Assembly (NCBI RefSeq): GCF_026151205.1
Contig: NC_087075.1
Location: 2,640,359 to 2,704,358, forward strand
Direction: 5' to 3'
DNA: 64,000 nucleotides
Source: Bolinopsis microptera
Lineage: Eukaryota > Ctenophora > Tentaculata > Lobata > Bolinopsidae
Shown: piece by piece, positions 1 to 13,317 of the stretch
How the letters are laid out: each line of letters starts with the position of its first letter
Position numbering within the stretch: position 1 is the stretch's first letter
The notes under the pieces: generated by a model
The model's database searches: none
What the model was told of the DNA's origin: nothing
What the model saw: only the letters and a program-made list of their open reading frames with translations
Position numbers and translations under genes: made by a program

Positions 1-15
1 AAGACTGCACCTTAC

Positions 16-48
16 CAACAACCCTCCGGCTCTAAAGTGCAGCATTTC
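16..48 (-). CDS. candidate 33-nt microexon, gene unknown
   Basis: On the minus strand a pyrimidine-rich acceptor (gcgttttcag) is followed by 33 open nucleotides reading EMLHFRAGGLL and then a strong donor (GTAAGG). Both splice signals are good and the segment is GC-richer than its surroundings. No neighbouring exon was found to confirm it, and the piece is too short to recognise. It could be a chance pairing of splice-like signals. Confidence 0.22.
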
Positions 49-1254
49 CTGAAAACGCCTCCAACTTGACGTTTCAAAGGGGTGAAAAGAACTGAGGGCT
101 TATAAAAAGAGAGGTGAACTAGAGGAAACCACGACTTTACCTGTCAGACCTTGTCACTGTAATAATGTGCACTGAGTAAGACGGAAATTACCATGTAAAA
201 GTGAGTGTACAGTCGTTTTGTTTACCGATTGGAAGGTGTGCTACTTGCAGTGTACCGGGTAAATGTAATAATAATAATAATACAACAAGTGTTAAATCCA
301 GCGCTATGAAAATAGCTCAAATCAAGGCATCAAATCAACCGCATTTTTAATATCACTGAGTTAAGCAGAAAACATAAGATTTAAGATATGGTAGATTATC
401 CAGTTTATGTGCATACTGCATATAATGCAGATTGCAGCTCAAAAAAGAGGATTAACCGAGATATACCGGCACTAACACTGACTTGCCAGTCTACAGTCTA
501 GCTGAAGCAGGAAACAGCCGCTCAAAGTACAAAACTTAACCTGAACCATAGTGTCAGACGACCTCAATATTCAGAATTTAGAGCTGAGACCACAATCCAC
601 AGTTTTAACTTTATTTGGTCAAGGTTATTAACACAGCCTTTATTAAGATAAAAGTAGCGAAGAATCGACTGCCATTAAAATTTAACGATAGCAGTTGTGT
701 AATACAACACAGAGACTAATAGCTTAGCTAGTGTTATCAGTAATCAGCGACAGAGAGGTCGAATTATCTGCATAGATAAGGCATTAATGGTTAATGATAT
801 TGATGTTCACTGTTAACTGTTTATCTGTGATGGTTGAATTTTCATATTTAACGATACTGGTTAGTCGAGTCCGTGATATAATTGTAGCCAAGTCGACAAG
901 AAAATTAGTCACGAATGAACGTCATGCTTGTGCCATTCAAGTTAGGTTTAACATTAAACAGTGCGGGACTTTTTAAATCATTGTAAGAGTTTAAACTGTG
1001 AGGTGATATTTAACTGTTTTTAGTTAAAACTGCAAATAATATTCTATCATGGCTGGATTAAACGAAAACAAAATGGCAAAGCAGGAAAGTCAGGCAATGA
1101 CATTAGCACGAAATTCAGATATCAGAGTCGTCCGTTTCCTGTAATCTATGTTTTAAGTTGAAGATATAAATTATGTTAGATAATAGATTTACACTGCTCC
1201 TGAATAAGTGGCAAAACCAAGATAACAAGCGAAAGATAGACAAAGTCGGGGGAA
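49..1254. other. non-coding stretch, no gene seen
   Basis: AT-rich sequence with a TATA-like string (TATAAAAAG) near 101-109 and no credible reading frame. The short open stretch at 794-976 has no coding character. Confidence 0.5.
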
Positions 1255-1264
1255 CGATCCAACG

Positions 1265-1523
1265 AAAAGCGCGCCAAAATAGCTAACCAATCAGAGCGCG
1301 CCAAGATCTGACCGGCCAATCATGTGGCAGCGTTTTGGACCAATCCGCGGGTGGGATACGAGTGTAGTTTGGAATCGGTCCTAATTCTCATTTATTGTCG
1401 CTATTATGTTCCATTGTTTATAAAGATCCGTCATATGATAGTTATTATTTCCCGTTATGTTAACGGTGATTTTTATTTTCATATAATTTGGTTGCCAAAT
1501 GACACCGAACAAAGTATAAAATA
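1265..1523 (+). promoter_or_regulatory. CCAAT/E2F/TATA promoter
   Basis: Three CCAAT boxes (1287, 1316, 1340; 29 and 24 bp apart) alternate with two GCGCGCCAA motifs (near 1269 and 1296). The first contains the E2F-type core GCGCCAAA. A TATA box (TATAAAATA) lies at 1515-1523. Multiple NF-Y boxes spaced about 24-32 bp apart plus E2F sites are a known signature of cell-cycle-regulated promoters. Transcription would start near 1545, just ahead of an ATG at 1590 and a strong donor at 1634. Orientation follows from the TATA box and donor. The regulated gene was not identified. Confidence 0.6.
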
Positions 1524-1589
1524 CCAAATTTTGACTGTACTGCCGCGATCAGCGTCAAAACATTTCCTTTTTTCATTCTTCCCAAGTTC

Positions 1590-1633
1590 ATGGTCCTGAT
1601 TTCTGAATCTGCAGACATCACAAGACACGCTCG
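1590..1633 (+). CDS. candidate first coding exon downstream of the CCAAT/E2F promoter
   Basis: About 45 nt after the expected start site, an ATG opens a frame reading MVLISESADITRHA that runs directly into a strong donor (CTCG|GTGAGT), ending in phase 2. The order promoter, TATA box, short leader, ATG, donor is what a first exon looks like. The following exon is unknown. A 24-nt micro-segment at 2145-2168, bounded by ttcag and GTAAGA, is one possibility but is weak. Fourteen residues are too few to name a family. The minus strand over this piece is also open, so the call rests on the signals rather than coding bias. Confidence 0.35.
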
Positions 1634-4600
1634 GTGAGTAGTTGTTAAAGTCATTATTATTCTGATTACTATTGCGCTCGACCGCGTTCTAACCACCGTT
1701 ACTTGACAAGGTCCACTCCAGTAGCGAACCGTGTCAAGTACGTCTCATGACGCACCAAGACCTGACAACTGTGCTGAGTTGCTGTTTTTTGTAACCCGGA
1801 ACTGATATTCAAGTAGCCGGTTTGCACCTGTTTTCCACTGTCGTCACAGCAATCTTACCCAATTAGGTGGTCTGGTTCGAGTGTTTAGCTACATGGTAGC
1901 TGGGCAGTTCGATGCTGTGCCAAGAACTTTCAACGTGGTTGAATAAGCAATAGGCACATACAATACTAACTGTAAAATAAGGCATTGGTAGAGCGGAAAA
2001 ATTGTGTAGAAAATGAATTGCTTTTTCCCCGAGCACAATTTAACTTTAAATCTCAAACTGATACTTCAACTCAAAACTAATCATTTAAATCATAAGTTAT
2101 ATTTAAATGATAGAAATTATTCAAATAATATACAGATATTTCAGCAATTGTCATTGTCCAGCTATAAGGTAAGACACCCTCAACAATATACAAATAAATA
2201 TAAATATATAAACCAATACAATAAATGTTATGTAATAAAACAGCTTATTTAAGATAACAATCAACATATCTTTGCCGAGTGTAACGAAACAACTGAAGTA
2301 ACCAACAAACAAAATTACGGCCCACTTGTGCTGATCACACGCTCGTACAGTGATCAAATATCAAATATAAACACCAGCTCTCCTACAAACCAATAAAAAG
2401 GCAATTAGGGGCGCAATATCGTGACAACTACGGGAGATACAGGTCCCTGGCCCGCCACTTGACAGCGGGGACGGTTAGTTTATTTGATTATTGGGGTCCT
2501 GTCCAATTCACGGCTTGCTACACTGCTTTGTACGCTCCTAATTCTCTAATTCTAGGATTATATTATTCTATTAGTCGGAACCCGAGAGTGCTGTTAGAGA
2601 ACTTCCGTCGAGTGGAAGAGTTCGAATTGCCAGCACCGGTTAAAACAATGATATCAAGCCCTAACTCCTATTGTCTGGGTGCCCTTAAAATGAATCGGTA
2701 ATCGAAATGAACATTGGACGAGATCGAACAGAGATTAAAAGGAGATATCCAATATCCCAGCACAGCTGGAAATATTACACAATGCTAATCATGTTAATGA
2801 TCTGAGAACTACGGGAATGTACCTGTCAAATTGAGAGGATATTTGGCACAGTAGAGAGGATATTTGGCACGGTAACTGAGTTAGTGAGTTAGGAAGGTAA
2901 AATCAGGATATCAGTATTATTTCTGCGGAGGCAGCTGCCAATTCTCCCATACTTCCAAGGTTTCGGAGGTCACACCACTGTACTCATTTCACAAACAAAA
3001 ACACGAAAATGGTGATAATGATCCCGACACAATTTTGCTGAATCGCTGTCATTTGAAATGATGGAGATGTGGGGCGTGGGCTATTTCAAAAGTGTTTATC
3101 TCTTTCAATTTCAACAGATCCTTGTTCACAAAAGGGAAAACGAAAATTTAGACTAAACACTAAAAAACGGAGTAGGTAAACCAAAATGAATAATTGCCTA
3201 AAACGCAGTGCTGTCAGAAAAGCTGCAGCGCTAAATTACAGCTACCTCGAGTAATTTCTCCGGTCAAAAGTGCGGGGTTTTCCAAAGCGAGGGGTAATGG
3301 CCAGGGTGATTAGCTGATTAGGTGACACATATTTGCATAAGGTCAGCCTTAGAGCACCTTAAAATTGGTGTCACGTGGCATTTTGTCATGGCGAGCAAGT
3401 AACAGCAAGCCGTCGCTATGACAACAAGCTAACCAGTACCCATAGATAAGATACCATAGGACTGGTCCAGTATTAAGTTCGAACAGGGAGTTGGAGTTGA
3501 TCCCCGTATGAAAGCTCTGAAGCTCTTAAAATATACTCGAATCATTGTTTCGAATGTAATACTAAAGAACTTAAGTAATCTGTAAGTCTACAACTAGTAC
3601 TACAGAACGATTTGTTGAAAAATGAGACTTCATAATCTGATCTAAGGCAGAAACTCGAGTGCCTTTTACGCTGAATTTTGTTGGATTTGTCAAAAATGTA
3701 AATAAATTGATCAAGAAGCAAATTGGATACATAGTAGCATTTTTACCACTGTGTACATTGACAAAGGCCAAAGCACGTCAGTTATTATAGAAGAGCAGCT
3801 CGAATATATTAAATTACGGAGAAAACAGAATTGCTAAACGTGATTTTAGCTTTCCTTCAACCACAACTATTCAGATGAAACACATACTTAGCTGAATACT
3901 AATGAACAGGTTCTAGCTTCTATAAACACTGAATAATTGAAGATACCAAGCCCTACTTTAGACTTCTTGCAACTAGATCCGACTTGTACTGCTAGGGCCT
4001 AGGATGTATGATTCTGTCATAAATCTCAACAATTCGGGGACAATTTGTCTGGTTAAGCCACTAAGTAGGTAAAATATAAGTGTCACAACCACTTTCAGGA
4101 AATAAGGTGTAACAATAACAGACACTTCTTAATCGATGTTGGTCCGTGAATAAACTCGAGTATTCTAATATTAGGGCTGGTCCGGTCTAACAGCTGTCAA
4201 CTTCCGACTAATTTCAGGGATATAAATTTCTAACAAACATGTAATTATTAACTTACCTAATTAGCTAATTAGCTACGTCACAACCGTTTCATGTAAGAGC
4301 TCGATCTTTTGATAAATAATATAGAGCAAGTATTCAAACGCTACATAACGAGACATAATAAACATAATAAACATAATAAATATGCTAAGAATTCAACTTT
4401 CAAGCATGATGATAACAAATGCTACTCATTCCTCTGCTTGCACTGTACTAAACACTACACTGACTAACAACGAACTGTTTGTCAAAGAAATTTAAAATGT
4501 CAAATATACTTTAACTTACGATTCAAAAATAAGTGCTCAGCTCAGCGGGCACTGACAAATTTACTCAGAGATTGCTGTGAGAATTCACACTGTCACTTCT

Positions 4601-6360
4601 CACTAGTCATACTTTGCCTGCAATGCCGAATTAACCGAATGGAAAAGCTGTCGACTGTGTCTGGTAAAATTTGTTTCCAAAACACAGGATTTAAATAATC
4701 CGTTGTCTTATCAGTTAATAGACTTTCGAACAAAATAAGAGCAAATCGACGAGAACTGATGTTCCGAACTAAAACTAATTTGAAACTACTGAAGCGTTAA
4801 CATGTGGTTAAGGAGGTGGTTGAGGATGTGCACTGTGTACTTTGTTGAGAGTGTGCACTGTGTATGATTATGTTTCACAACAAGGCGTGCCCGCTACTAG
4901 TTACTACTCTCCAGGATTATTAAGCTCAATAAGCACTTAACTGGGCACGGAAAGCAAAGTGTCAAGTAGGTGAAAACTCCGGGGAGATCTTGTCCGTGAT
5001 TGGTTGGTGGGTGTCACGTGTGAGCTGTGGGAGAGTTCGGTTGGTTCTTACTTGTCTCTTGTTTGATGTTGGGTGGAAGTTGAGATTCCGCCAGAATATT
5101 GACTGATTTCTTGGCAACTACCTGCCAAAATCTCTGCCCTTCGTAACTTAATGAAAACCAACCCAAACGCCAAGAACAGCTACAGAAATCTTTGTAACGA
5201 AAATCTTACATATAAGATTTAAAACATTCAAATCCACAAACAAAGTAAAGCCACATAAAACAAAACACAGATCCTTAATCAACCAAAGATTCTTGTGAAA
5301 TCATTACAAGCTAACACAATTCAGTCAACCACGAAGTGTTGGAATGCGCTGCAATCAAATCGAAATTCCTCCTTCATTTCACCTCCCCTTCAAATCTAGA
5401 TTCAGTTTAACCAATAAGATTCCATTTCTCAGTCACGTGACTCTCCGTTTAACCAGCACGGAGAGAATATTTAATCCTCACATTGAAGCAAGGTTAGTTG
5501 AACTAATGGAAACTTTAGATTTACTTACGACGTGCTATTTATGACACGGACCTGTGTTTAGTAAGCGGGTGACATGTTATATAGCTGCTGATATGAGACA
5601 ACAGTGTGTTTATTTGTATATATGTTTATAAGATATGTTATGTAGTGGTCTCTACTAACATCAACATTCCAAGTATATGTACCAAGAAGATTTGGAACAA
5701 ATTTAAATTTTGAAAACGATCGTTGCCAAGAACTAAGCGAAACTTGAAAAAGCTAATCTTGGAATTGCTGCAGGGATATCAAAATTCTTTTAGTAATAAA
5801 TAAAGGAAAATAAGAAATATAGGAAAGTCAGAAAGCTCGGCAGGTCAATATATATATATATATAGATTAAAATTCAATACAGGTTGAATTTTGACAATTT
5901 GACGATTGATTGTGTTTCTTTATGACATGAGTCCGTTGAAAAGTCAATATGTTGAAAATATTTTGTATTCTGCTGAATAAGGTTAACACAAGTTATTTGA
6001 AAGGATTCCAGAACCCATCCTAGTTTATTAAATCAATCCTTCCAATGCGAATCAAGCTCGCAATCAAAGCAACAAACTACCAACTTATTCCCGATACTGT
6101 GCTTAAGGTTAACCAGACTTTGAAATGACTACTCAACCCCCGCACGTGCATCAGCACCAATCACAGCAAAGCTGGCCAGGTCGCATGGTTTAGATCATCC
6201 AACCGGAGTCGAGCATTTTTTGCTTGACCAATCAAAATGGCTCAATTTCAGACTTCTCCCGATGTCTGGTGAAAACAAAAGCCCGTCGAGGAATCGAGAC
6301 ACCCCACTCGGCCCCGGAGCCCATCAGCCTTTGTCCCTCTTCACCATCATTTCCTGTCAC
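1634..6360. other. long non-coding interval, probably intronic
   Basis: AT-rich sequence with no supported exon. A short TA microsatellite lies near 5850-5867. Short open frames (2013-2252, 2459-2701, 5344-5544) lack splice context and coding bias. Confidence 0.45.
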
Positions 6361-6372
6361 CAAATATGTGAG

Positions 6373-6420
6373 CACGTGGGCTAAATATGTGAGCACGTGG
6401 GCTAGATATGCAGTCACGTG
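6373..6420. promoter_or_regulatory. three E-boxes (CACGTG) at exact 21-bp spacing
   Basis: CACGTG occurs at 6373-6378, 6394-6399 and 6415-6420 within a 21-bp imperfect tandem repeat (unit like aaatatgtgagcacgtgg). Twenty-one bp is two helical turns, so bound bHLH-zip factors (the MYC/MAX/USF/MITF class recognises this palindrome) would lie on one DNA face. A CCAAT box (gaccaatc) lies about 145 bp upstream in a GC-richer patch. Function is inferred; no adjacent exon was confirmed. Confidence 0.45.
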
Positions 6421-9400
6421 GTACCAAACTGTTGCTCTGGTTGGTTACCTTGTGTGGGTAGGTTAGATAACGGGTTCCACTGAACCCTAGTGGAACTAGC
6501 TCTTTCTATTGTTGTTATCGGCTCTGTAAATGAGAACCAGACCTACTGACCTCTGGTTTTTTGTTGTAAGTTTTTACTGTACATGCTCACAGAAAGATAT
6601 TAAAGCATATTATTAGTACGGTATATTAGCGCAGGTTACTGTGGGTGGGGCTCTCTTGTTGGGACCTTTAAACCTCCGAACACCTTTGCTTAAGCTCTTT
6701 GATCTACAGGATATCTTACTATATATAAAGCGAGACGATATATATATATATATATATCTGTGCCATTTTACTGACACCACGGCATCAACTTTAACGCGAC
6801 TTTCCGCAAAAACCGTAAAAGATATACAACTTGAACTTTTTTGGCTGGGTCAAATGCTTTAATGGCCTTCAAATCAGCATGAAAAAATAAAAAATTGGCC
6901 AAGGAATAATGATTTTAGAGCCGAAAATTTGGACCCCCAAGTGGTGTCAAAAACGCCAATTAAATAGGTAATAATTATTTTAGTATTTTGAGTCTTGACA
7001 CCGTTTAGGGTTATATTATACGGGTTCCTGCTAGTTCATATAACGCTTAAAGCTGTGTAATTTAAAGCTCTCAATCCTTGGGATCACTCAGAGTACAAGG
7101 TTAGCTAATAATAACCTCTAGTTTACACTAAACATCGCAAAATATTCAGACTAGCAGAATAAAGTTATAAAGTTAAAGTGCTAAAGTAAAGGTTATTATT
7201 GCGTGTTGTAAGGTGAGATAATGTGTTTGTGGACTTGAGAGATTAAACTGGGTGTATGATAAACAAATTGTTGTTCAGTACAGCTAAATAAGGGCTTAAG
7301 TAATTCCGGCCAAAATTAGCAGTCCTGCCATGAAAGATTAACCTTATAATAAACATTAACCTTACAATATGGCTTTATAAGTTTATACAGAATTCCTACA
7401 AAATACAGTCTACACTTTAATCCCCTCTGCACCACGAAACTTAACCCGAACTTTAAGATTTCCCCCGATACTGCACTGAAACCTAAGGCTCAGGGCATTA
7501 GCAATAAGACGGGGCTTAAGCGATTTGAGGGAGTCAATAAGGGCACTTTATGTTATGACAACACTAGGAAATTGAGCTGCATTATTAAGGTTGGTGCACG
7601 ACACCAATTGCGGTGTAATCAAATATTCCGGATGATTTGCAGAACTACCGATTATCTATTTACTGTAATCGTGTAACTATTGAATTGGGTAAGTAGCGGT
7701 TAACAATATTTTGATTGTCTACTAATAAACCATGCCTTTCAAGCGCCACTGTTATTTTATCATCCACGATAAAGCAGTGATATTCGGCGGCGGACGATAA
7801 ATGAGCCTCTTGTAGTTGCAGGCGAGACAAATTATAATTACCACCCGACGAATGGCACTGGTTAGTTTATTAAATACTGAGGGTTATTATTATTATAAAT
7901 TAGCTTTCAGTAAGCTGGGATCAAAACTTGGTCACGTAAAGGAATTGAATTTTAGAGACGAACAACTTTATGACGATCTAAATCCTAATTTAAGCATATT
8001 ATGATTGCTGAGTCACAACTCAATTTATTTAATGTTAAGATCTGGCTTAATCTACTTTAACAGACGAAATTATGATAAAATCAACACCACTTTATGGTAG
8101 AATAAAGTGAAAATGTTAGTATGTTGGCCGTGGATTATATCCCAAATAAAATACTCGACAATACAACCAGAATACACGAGTATAAGTGGCTTATAATGCC
8201 CTATAAGGGCCGCTGCGTTCTTATGTCTGCTCCACGTCTTAGACAATAAAATAAGTTTTCCGCCAAGCGTTTAGTTGTCGAGATTCGTATAACTAACTAT
8301 AAGGGGTCTTTCTGTGCATATGGGTCTAATCAGAGATTTACCGTCCTCTTCCCTTCCCCCAAAATGTTCGAAAAAATGAATACATCTTAAGTATAATTTC
8401 ACTTGTTCCTTGTTTTTGTTGAACTGTTTTTGCATATTGATATTATTTACTTCGCATAAGGTAACTTAAACAAGTGCTTTTGGATATTTAACGGTGCAGA
8501 AATTAGCATTAGCTATATAGATAAAAGAAATTTAAGGCAACAATCGAGGAAAATGACTAAATTGGAAATACGAAGTCAATTTCTGCAATAGTAAAATTGA
8601 CTGAGAGCATCATGACATGCTGTGACGTACTTTTCGCCCGGTATCATACATACTTCTCATCTTAGATGCTGTCTCATGAAATTTGGTTGACAACAGGTAG
8701 AAAGAGTACCGCAGAGTACTTAACAAAAAGTTAATTGCAAGGTGCTAGGTGAGCCGGAAATCACACGTTGGGCACAAAAATATAATACTTCTTTGCAGCT
8801 TACAGAAGATCTGAAATTAGCAATGTACTTGCCATTATCCACCATAATTCTTCGTCGTGGTACCAAATTAAAACTGTTCAACTACAATTTCCTGGCTTAT
8901 ATCAAATTCCGTGATGCTACAAAGTAAAGGAAAAGGAAAGTTATAAAAAGCAACAAGCCAGTGAGATCATCAATCGTCGATAATTCCTGCCATAAAATCT
9001 CCAAACTTGAGCATTTTCATCGAAAATAAACCATTAATTTGGTTCAAAACCACTAGCCCCAAAAACACAAAAGCTCATTACCGTAAACCATTATATCACG
9101 ACCAGATCAAGGAAAGCTGACACCCAAACTAACAGCTGTAACGAGGTATATCTGGTACTTTTACACTAACCAGCAGTAACTAGGTGTTAAGGTGTTGCTA
9201 ACAATTGATCCTCCCCCTCGTTAAACGAGACCAGTACACGGAGACCTCCCAGTACACTGAGACTGCTTCATGCTCGTCTACACTTAACAAGTCTGATAAA
9301 GCTGCCAGATTTACGTTTTTATTGGTTGTTGTCAACAGGTATTCATGTAATCCGGCTGTGATTGTACGCAAACTAATTTAGAAATTATGGAATCCAGGAT

Positions 9401-10308
9401 TATTAGTTGGTGATAAAGTTGAGGGTTTTATAATTTTTAATATTTTTATTTGCTAGCACAATAAGCTAGGATTTGAACGCTTTTGATAGACATTGAATTT
9501 GAAGACTTACTCATTAACGACAGTAAAATATGAAGTACTAGTAGGATCTCTCGTTTTCATCGCTCAAAAATGAAGATTCTTCAGCCTAATTTTAATTGTC
9601 AACACACTTCGTGTCAATTACATAATCTTATTTCTAAATCAAAACAATGTGTTACGTTGTAATAACTTAATATGCTGCCATACTTCAGCCATCATTGTTT
9701 AGAATTGTGGGCTTAATAGTAATACCGAATACTGAATAGTGATCTCAGAATCATCTTTAAAGCTTCGTAACAATATTAATCGAGTTTTAAGTTAAGATAC
9801 GTCACAAGTAAAATAGTCATTGCGGTGGCGACAAATCACGATGAAACGAATAACTATAAAACTTGAAAACCTTTAAACGATCACACAATGCAAGAGGAAT
9901 CTAATGACTGGGAATCCCAGACTGGGATATTATCTCTCGGCTCTCTTGGAGCCAGACACATTAAACATCTTAAGCTGCCTCCAAGAGCGTGATTTACAAA
10001 TATAAGGATACCATATTCGCTGTAAACGTTCACTTCGACTAAAGACTGGTGACTGATAACTTAACTTTTAGCAACATAGAAGAGTATACGGACAAGCAAG
10101 TTACAAAGAACTTTGTCATTGATAAACCTCACAATAGCTATAGCCTATAGGTTAACACAAAATACCAATTTTACATTCCACCAAATTATTAACAAAATAA
10201 ATAATTACTGTAACAACGATTAAAATATAAAAGTAACAAGTTAGTCAGAGAAATTAAATTAGTCTTAAACCTTAATGACCAGAACTGTGCATGCAGTCTG
10301 TAGTGGCC
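6421..10308. other. non-coding interval
   Basis: AT-rich sequence with a TA microsatellite at about 6738-6757. No exon could be supported on either strand. Confidence 0.45.
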
Positions 10309-10512
10309 CCCCCCCCCCCCACCTGGTAGCAAAGTAAGCACATGTATCTATTTACAAGATATACAGACGGAGATACTATCTCCACATGTATCTATTTACA
10401 AGATACACTCGGAGATACTATCTCCACATGTATCTATTAACAAGATACAAACAGAGATACTATCTCCACATGTATCTATTTACAAGATACAAACAGAGAT
10501 AATATCTCCACC
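10309..10512. repeat. poly-C run followed by about four copies of a 42-44-bp tandem repeat
   Basis: Twelve Cs at about 10309-10320 precede copies starting near 10341, 10385, 10427 and 10469, with unit core acatgtatctatttacaag ... gagatactatctcc. Each unit contains short inverted words (gtatct / agatac), so single strands could form stacked hairpins. Non-coding. Confidence 0.75.
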
Positions 10513-11020
10513 TGTATCTAGCTAGGTGGATGCACACCTCATATAATAGACCTCTAATAAACCTGTCAACTCTCTCTGTCTGACCAGAAACAACTAGCTA
10601 CAACCCTGGACACACCCCTAATCAACCAACAGACTTCCACCCATGTATTGTGTGCAGCTAGACAACTACAATATAGGTCATGTGACAGTGACAAGATGGT
10701 TGATTGGATAGTGATTGGAATGGAGTGGTCTGATTGGATGTTGGGGAAGTGAAAGCTGCTGATTGGTTCATGTGGTCTGAGGATTGTGGGATGACTGGCA
10801 GATTGTGTGACAGATTGGATGCTGATTAGGATCCAAGTAAGGAGGATATGGGGCTAATTCTAATATATTCTAACATGGGAGTGAAAAAATCACATGTTTT
10901 GCATCTGAAATCCCATCAAGGACCGCAAAGATGATTTTACACAAAAAGGGTGCAGGCCACGCAAATTATTTAATAATTTAGTACTATTCCTCTTTTGCTC
11001 TTCAATCTTTGGGAAGAAGA
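10513..11020. other. non-coding stretch with a cluster of inverted CCAAT boxes
   Basis: ATTGG (CCAAT on the minus strand) occurs five times between 10703 and 10818 (starts at 10703, 10714, 10733, 10762 and 10814), mostly as TGATTGG. This could mark a minus-strand promoter or a degenerate repeat. No TATA box or exon was confirmed nearby. Confidence 0.35.
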
Positions 11021-11788
11021 AGGGTGGGCCAAAAGTCAGTGGGCATACGTTGGCCTTAATAGCTCCGCCGTGCTTTATATTTGAGAGCTGTTGCTTTGCA
11101 GATGGTATACTGTACTTACTGGTTCGAGGATTCCGTCGTCAAAATTTGAAAATTCGAATATTTTAGACCACGCCCATTCAATATTAAAACACTTATATTG
11201 TTTTCTCTGAACATGCTGAATGCCTAATTTTTTCAGAGACGGTAGATTATTAAATGATGCATATGATCTGAAAACATGAGGCAAAACGGATTAGAAATGA
11301 TGAAGTTATCAAGTATTTTCTGTATCTCGTTAACAAAATTGACTGGGTGATTATGTGACACCGTGACACGACACCTTAATTGGGCACCCTTAACAATTCC
11401 CATAATGTTTAACGGGGTGGTTAACGGGGTCACCTAATCACGTGATGAGGTAAACCAATCACCTGATCACACGTAATGAATAAACTCGTTATGCTTCATA
11501 TCTCGGTCATCTGAGAAGCTACAGTTCTAATTTTTTCAGGACTTAAACGTAATTCGAATGGCCAAACACAATTCAATAAAATTTAGCTCAATCCGACTAT
11601 CCAAACTATCAAATAAATGCAAAAATGAACCTTCATTTGAAAAAAATGAACTCGAATATTTTTCGATTTGACAAATTCCTCGAACCAGTAGTGGTAGTAA
11701 GTCATACCAGAAAGAATTATTTCAATTGGGCACTCAGTGACTGAGCTATTAAGGCCAACGTATGCCCACTGACTTTTGGCCCACCCTG
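11021..11788. mobile_element. non-autonomous DNA transposon with about 45-bp terminal inverted repeats
   Basis: The left end (agggtgggccaaaagtcag...) is matched in inverse by the right end (...ctgacttttggcccaccct), about 45 bp per side and nearly perfect, with about 680 bp between. No transposase frame is present. A GGGTGGGCCAAAAGT-type terminus resembles IS630/mariner-type ends, but no clear TA duplication flanks it, so the superfamily is inferred only loosely. The high similarity of the ends suggests a fairly recent insertion. Confidence 0.75.
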
Positions 11789-13317
11789 TAGTAATATACA
11801 AATATCAATTTTTCCTATGCATTCGGCATGTTATTCCAGAATCCAAAGACAAGTAGAAATTGGAACTAACAGCACTGAATCAGAGCATGAAACATATTGT
11901 AATCAGCAAGGGTTCTGCAAGGTTTATTGTTTGAAGAACTGGCTGATCTTTAAAAGAAACCATTTCAAATCCAACAACAGATTTAACCCTCGATAACCTT
12001 CTTAAGGAACGGTCAAATTGATTCTAGCGAAATCTTCAGACATTCGAGAAAATACATTTTTCGTGAAATAGCCTAAAATGTAAACCATAAAACAAAGGTT
12101 TTCGAACCATCTACGTCAAGAATCAGAACTGCTTTTACGTTTCCCAGCAACGAGAATATAATTAAGAAATATCGGGAAAAAACAGGTGCTCTGAATTATC
12201 TCGCGTCAAGGCCCAGTAAACTAGCTAGCACATATGCATGTGATATATTATGAAGGAGTAAAATCTTATCAGAGTGTGCCCGGTAAATGCCCCCAGAAAA
12301 TGAACAGCCGGTTGTGAACCAGTCAATACAGGTGGCACGCGGCACCAAAGTTCGGATATTATATACAGAGAGGGGGGAGAGACGCTATAATTATTAATGA
12401 TGCATGTTATTGAAAATAATAGCCCGGTTTTCTAATCAGATGATGAGGTATAGGGAGAGGGAGTTTTGTGTTATTCGACAGAGTGGATTGTACGAAGAAT
12501 GAACGGTTGTAGAAGTAGTTGGTGATTGGTCACTGCCCCGAGGGGTCAGACAATGGGAGATTCGATATTTGTTTTGAAAACAATGGTAAGCAGAAATCAG
12601 TCGGCACACTAAACGGGATTAATGTTCATGTGGTCATCTTTATGCGCACGAATTCTAACTGACAACTTTGATTAAGTCCTGAAGTCTTTATGCCTTGAGG
12701 TCTAAATTTTGATGAGCTTCAACGTTAAAAACTTTTTCAATTTCAGTTGCCCGTTCACTATCACTGGTTACCCCAACCATTCGAATGCAAGAGCTGAAAC
12801 AGTCAAAAATATATGAATGGTCATATTGAAAACAGAACCACGACGTTTCAAATAATAACCGTTAGACTAAGCACTTTAGCCTTAATGACTTAATCTGGTA
12901 ACCGACAAGCTCCTCACAAATACTGAACGTTGCAACTCAAATGATTAAAAACTGTTTTAAAGTTGCTTGCCAAGTTGAACAAGCTCGAAAGCGTCAAATT
13001 TTTTGATGATGTATCTCGAAAGGGAAATTTAAACGGAGTTAAGTATATGCTTGTTAGCCATATCATAACAACTTTATTAAGTTGAGGTAATGTGAAACGG
13101 ACAAAGTTTAGACAGTGATTGTAGCAATGTGTTTGTTAGAGAGTGATAATGTAAAATCCGGATTGGAATATTATTTATGAGTCGCATAGTTGAAATGTTT
13201 TCTTGGGTAAATTTCTATGGTTCCCGTTAGATGCGACAAGGAAAAGGCTCTTATCAGGAAAGGAATTATTCAATGTTTCAATGTGACAACATCGTATTCA
13301 TGATCTCAAACTATTCG
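11789..13317. other. non-coding interval
   Basis: No supported gene. A possible initiator segment (ATG at about 12551, open into a GTAAGC donor) preceded by a reverse CCAAT box was seen near 12510-12590, but it is too weak to call. Confidence 0.4.

Noticed and set aside
2459-2701. 80-codon open frame (MTAGTVSLFDYWG...)
   Set aside because: No splice signals, no coding bias and no recognisable domain.
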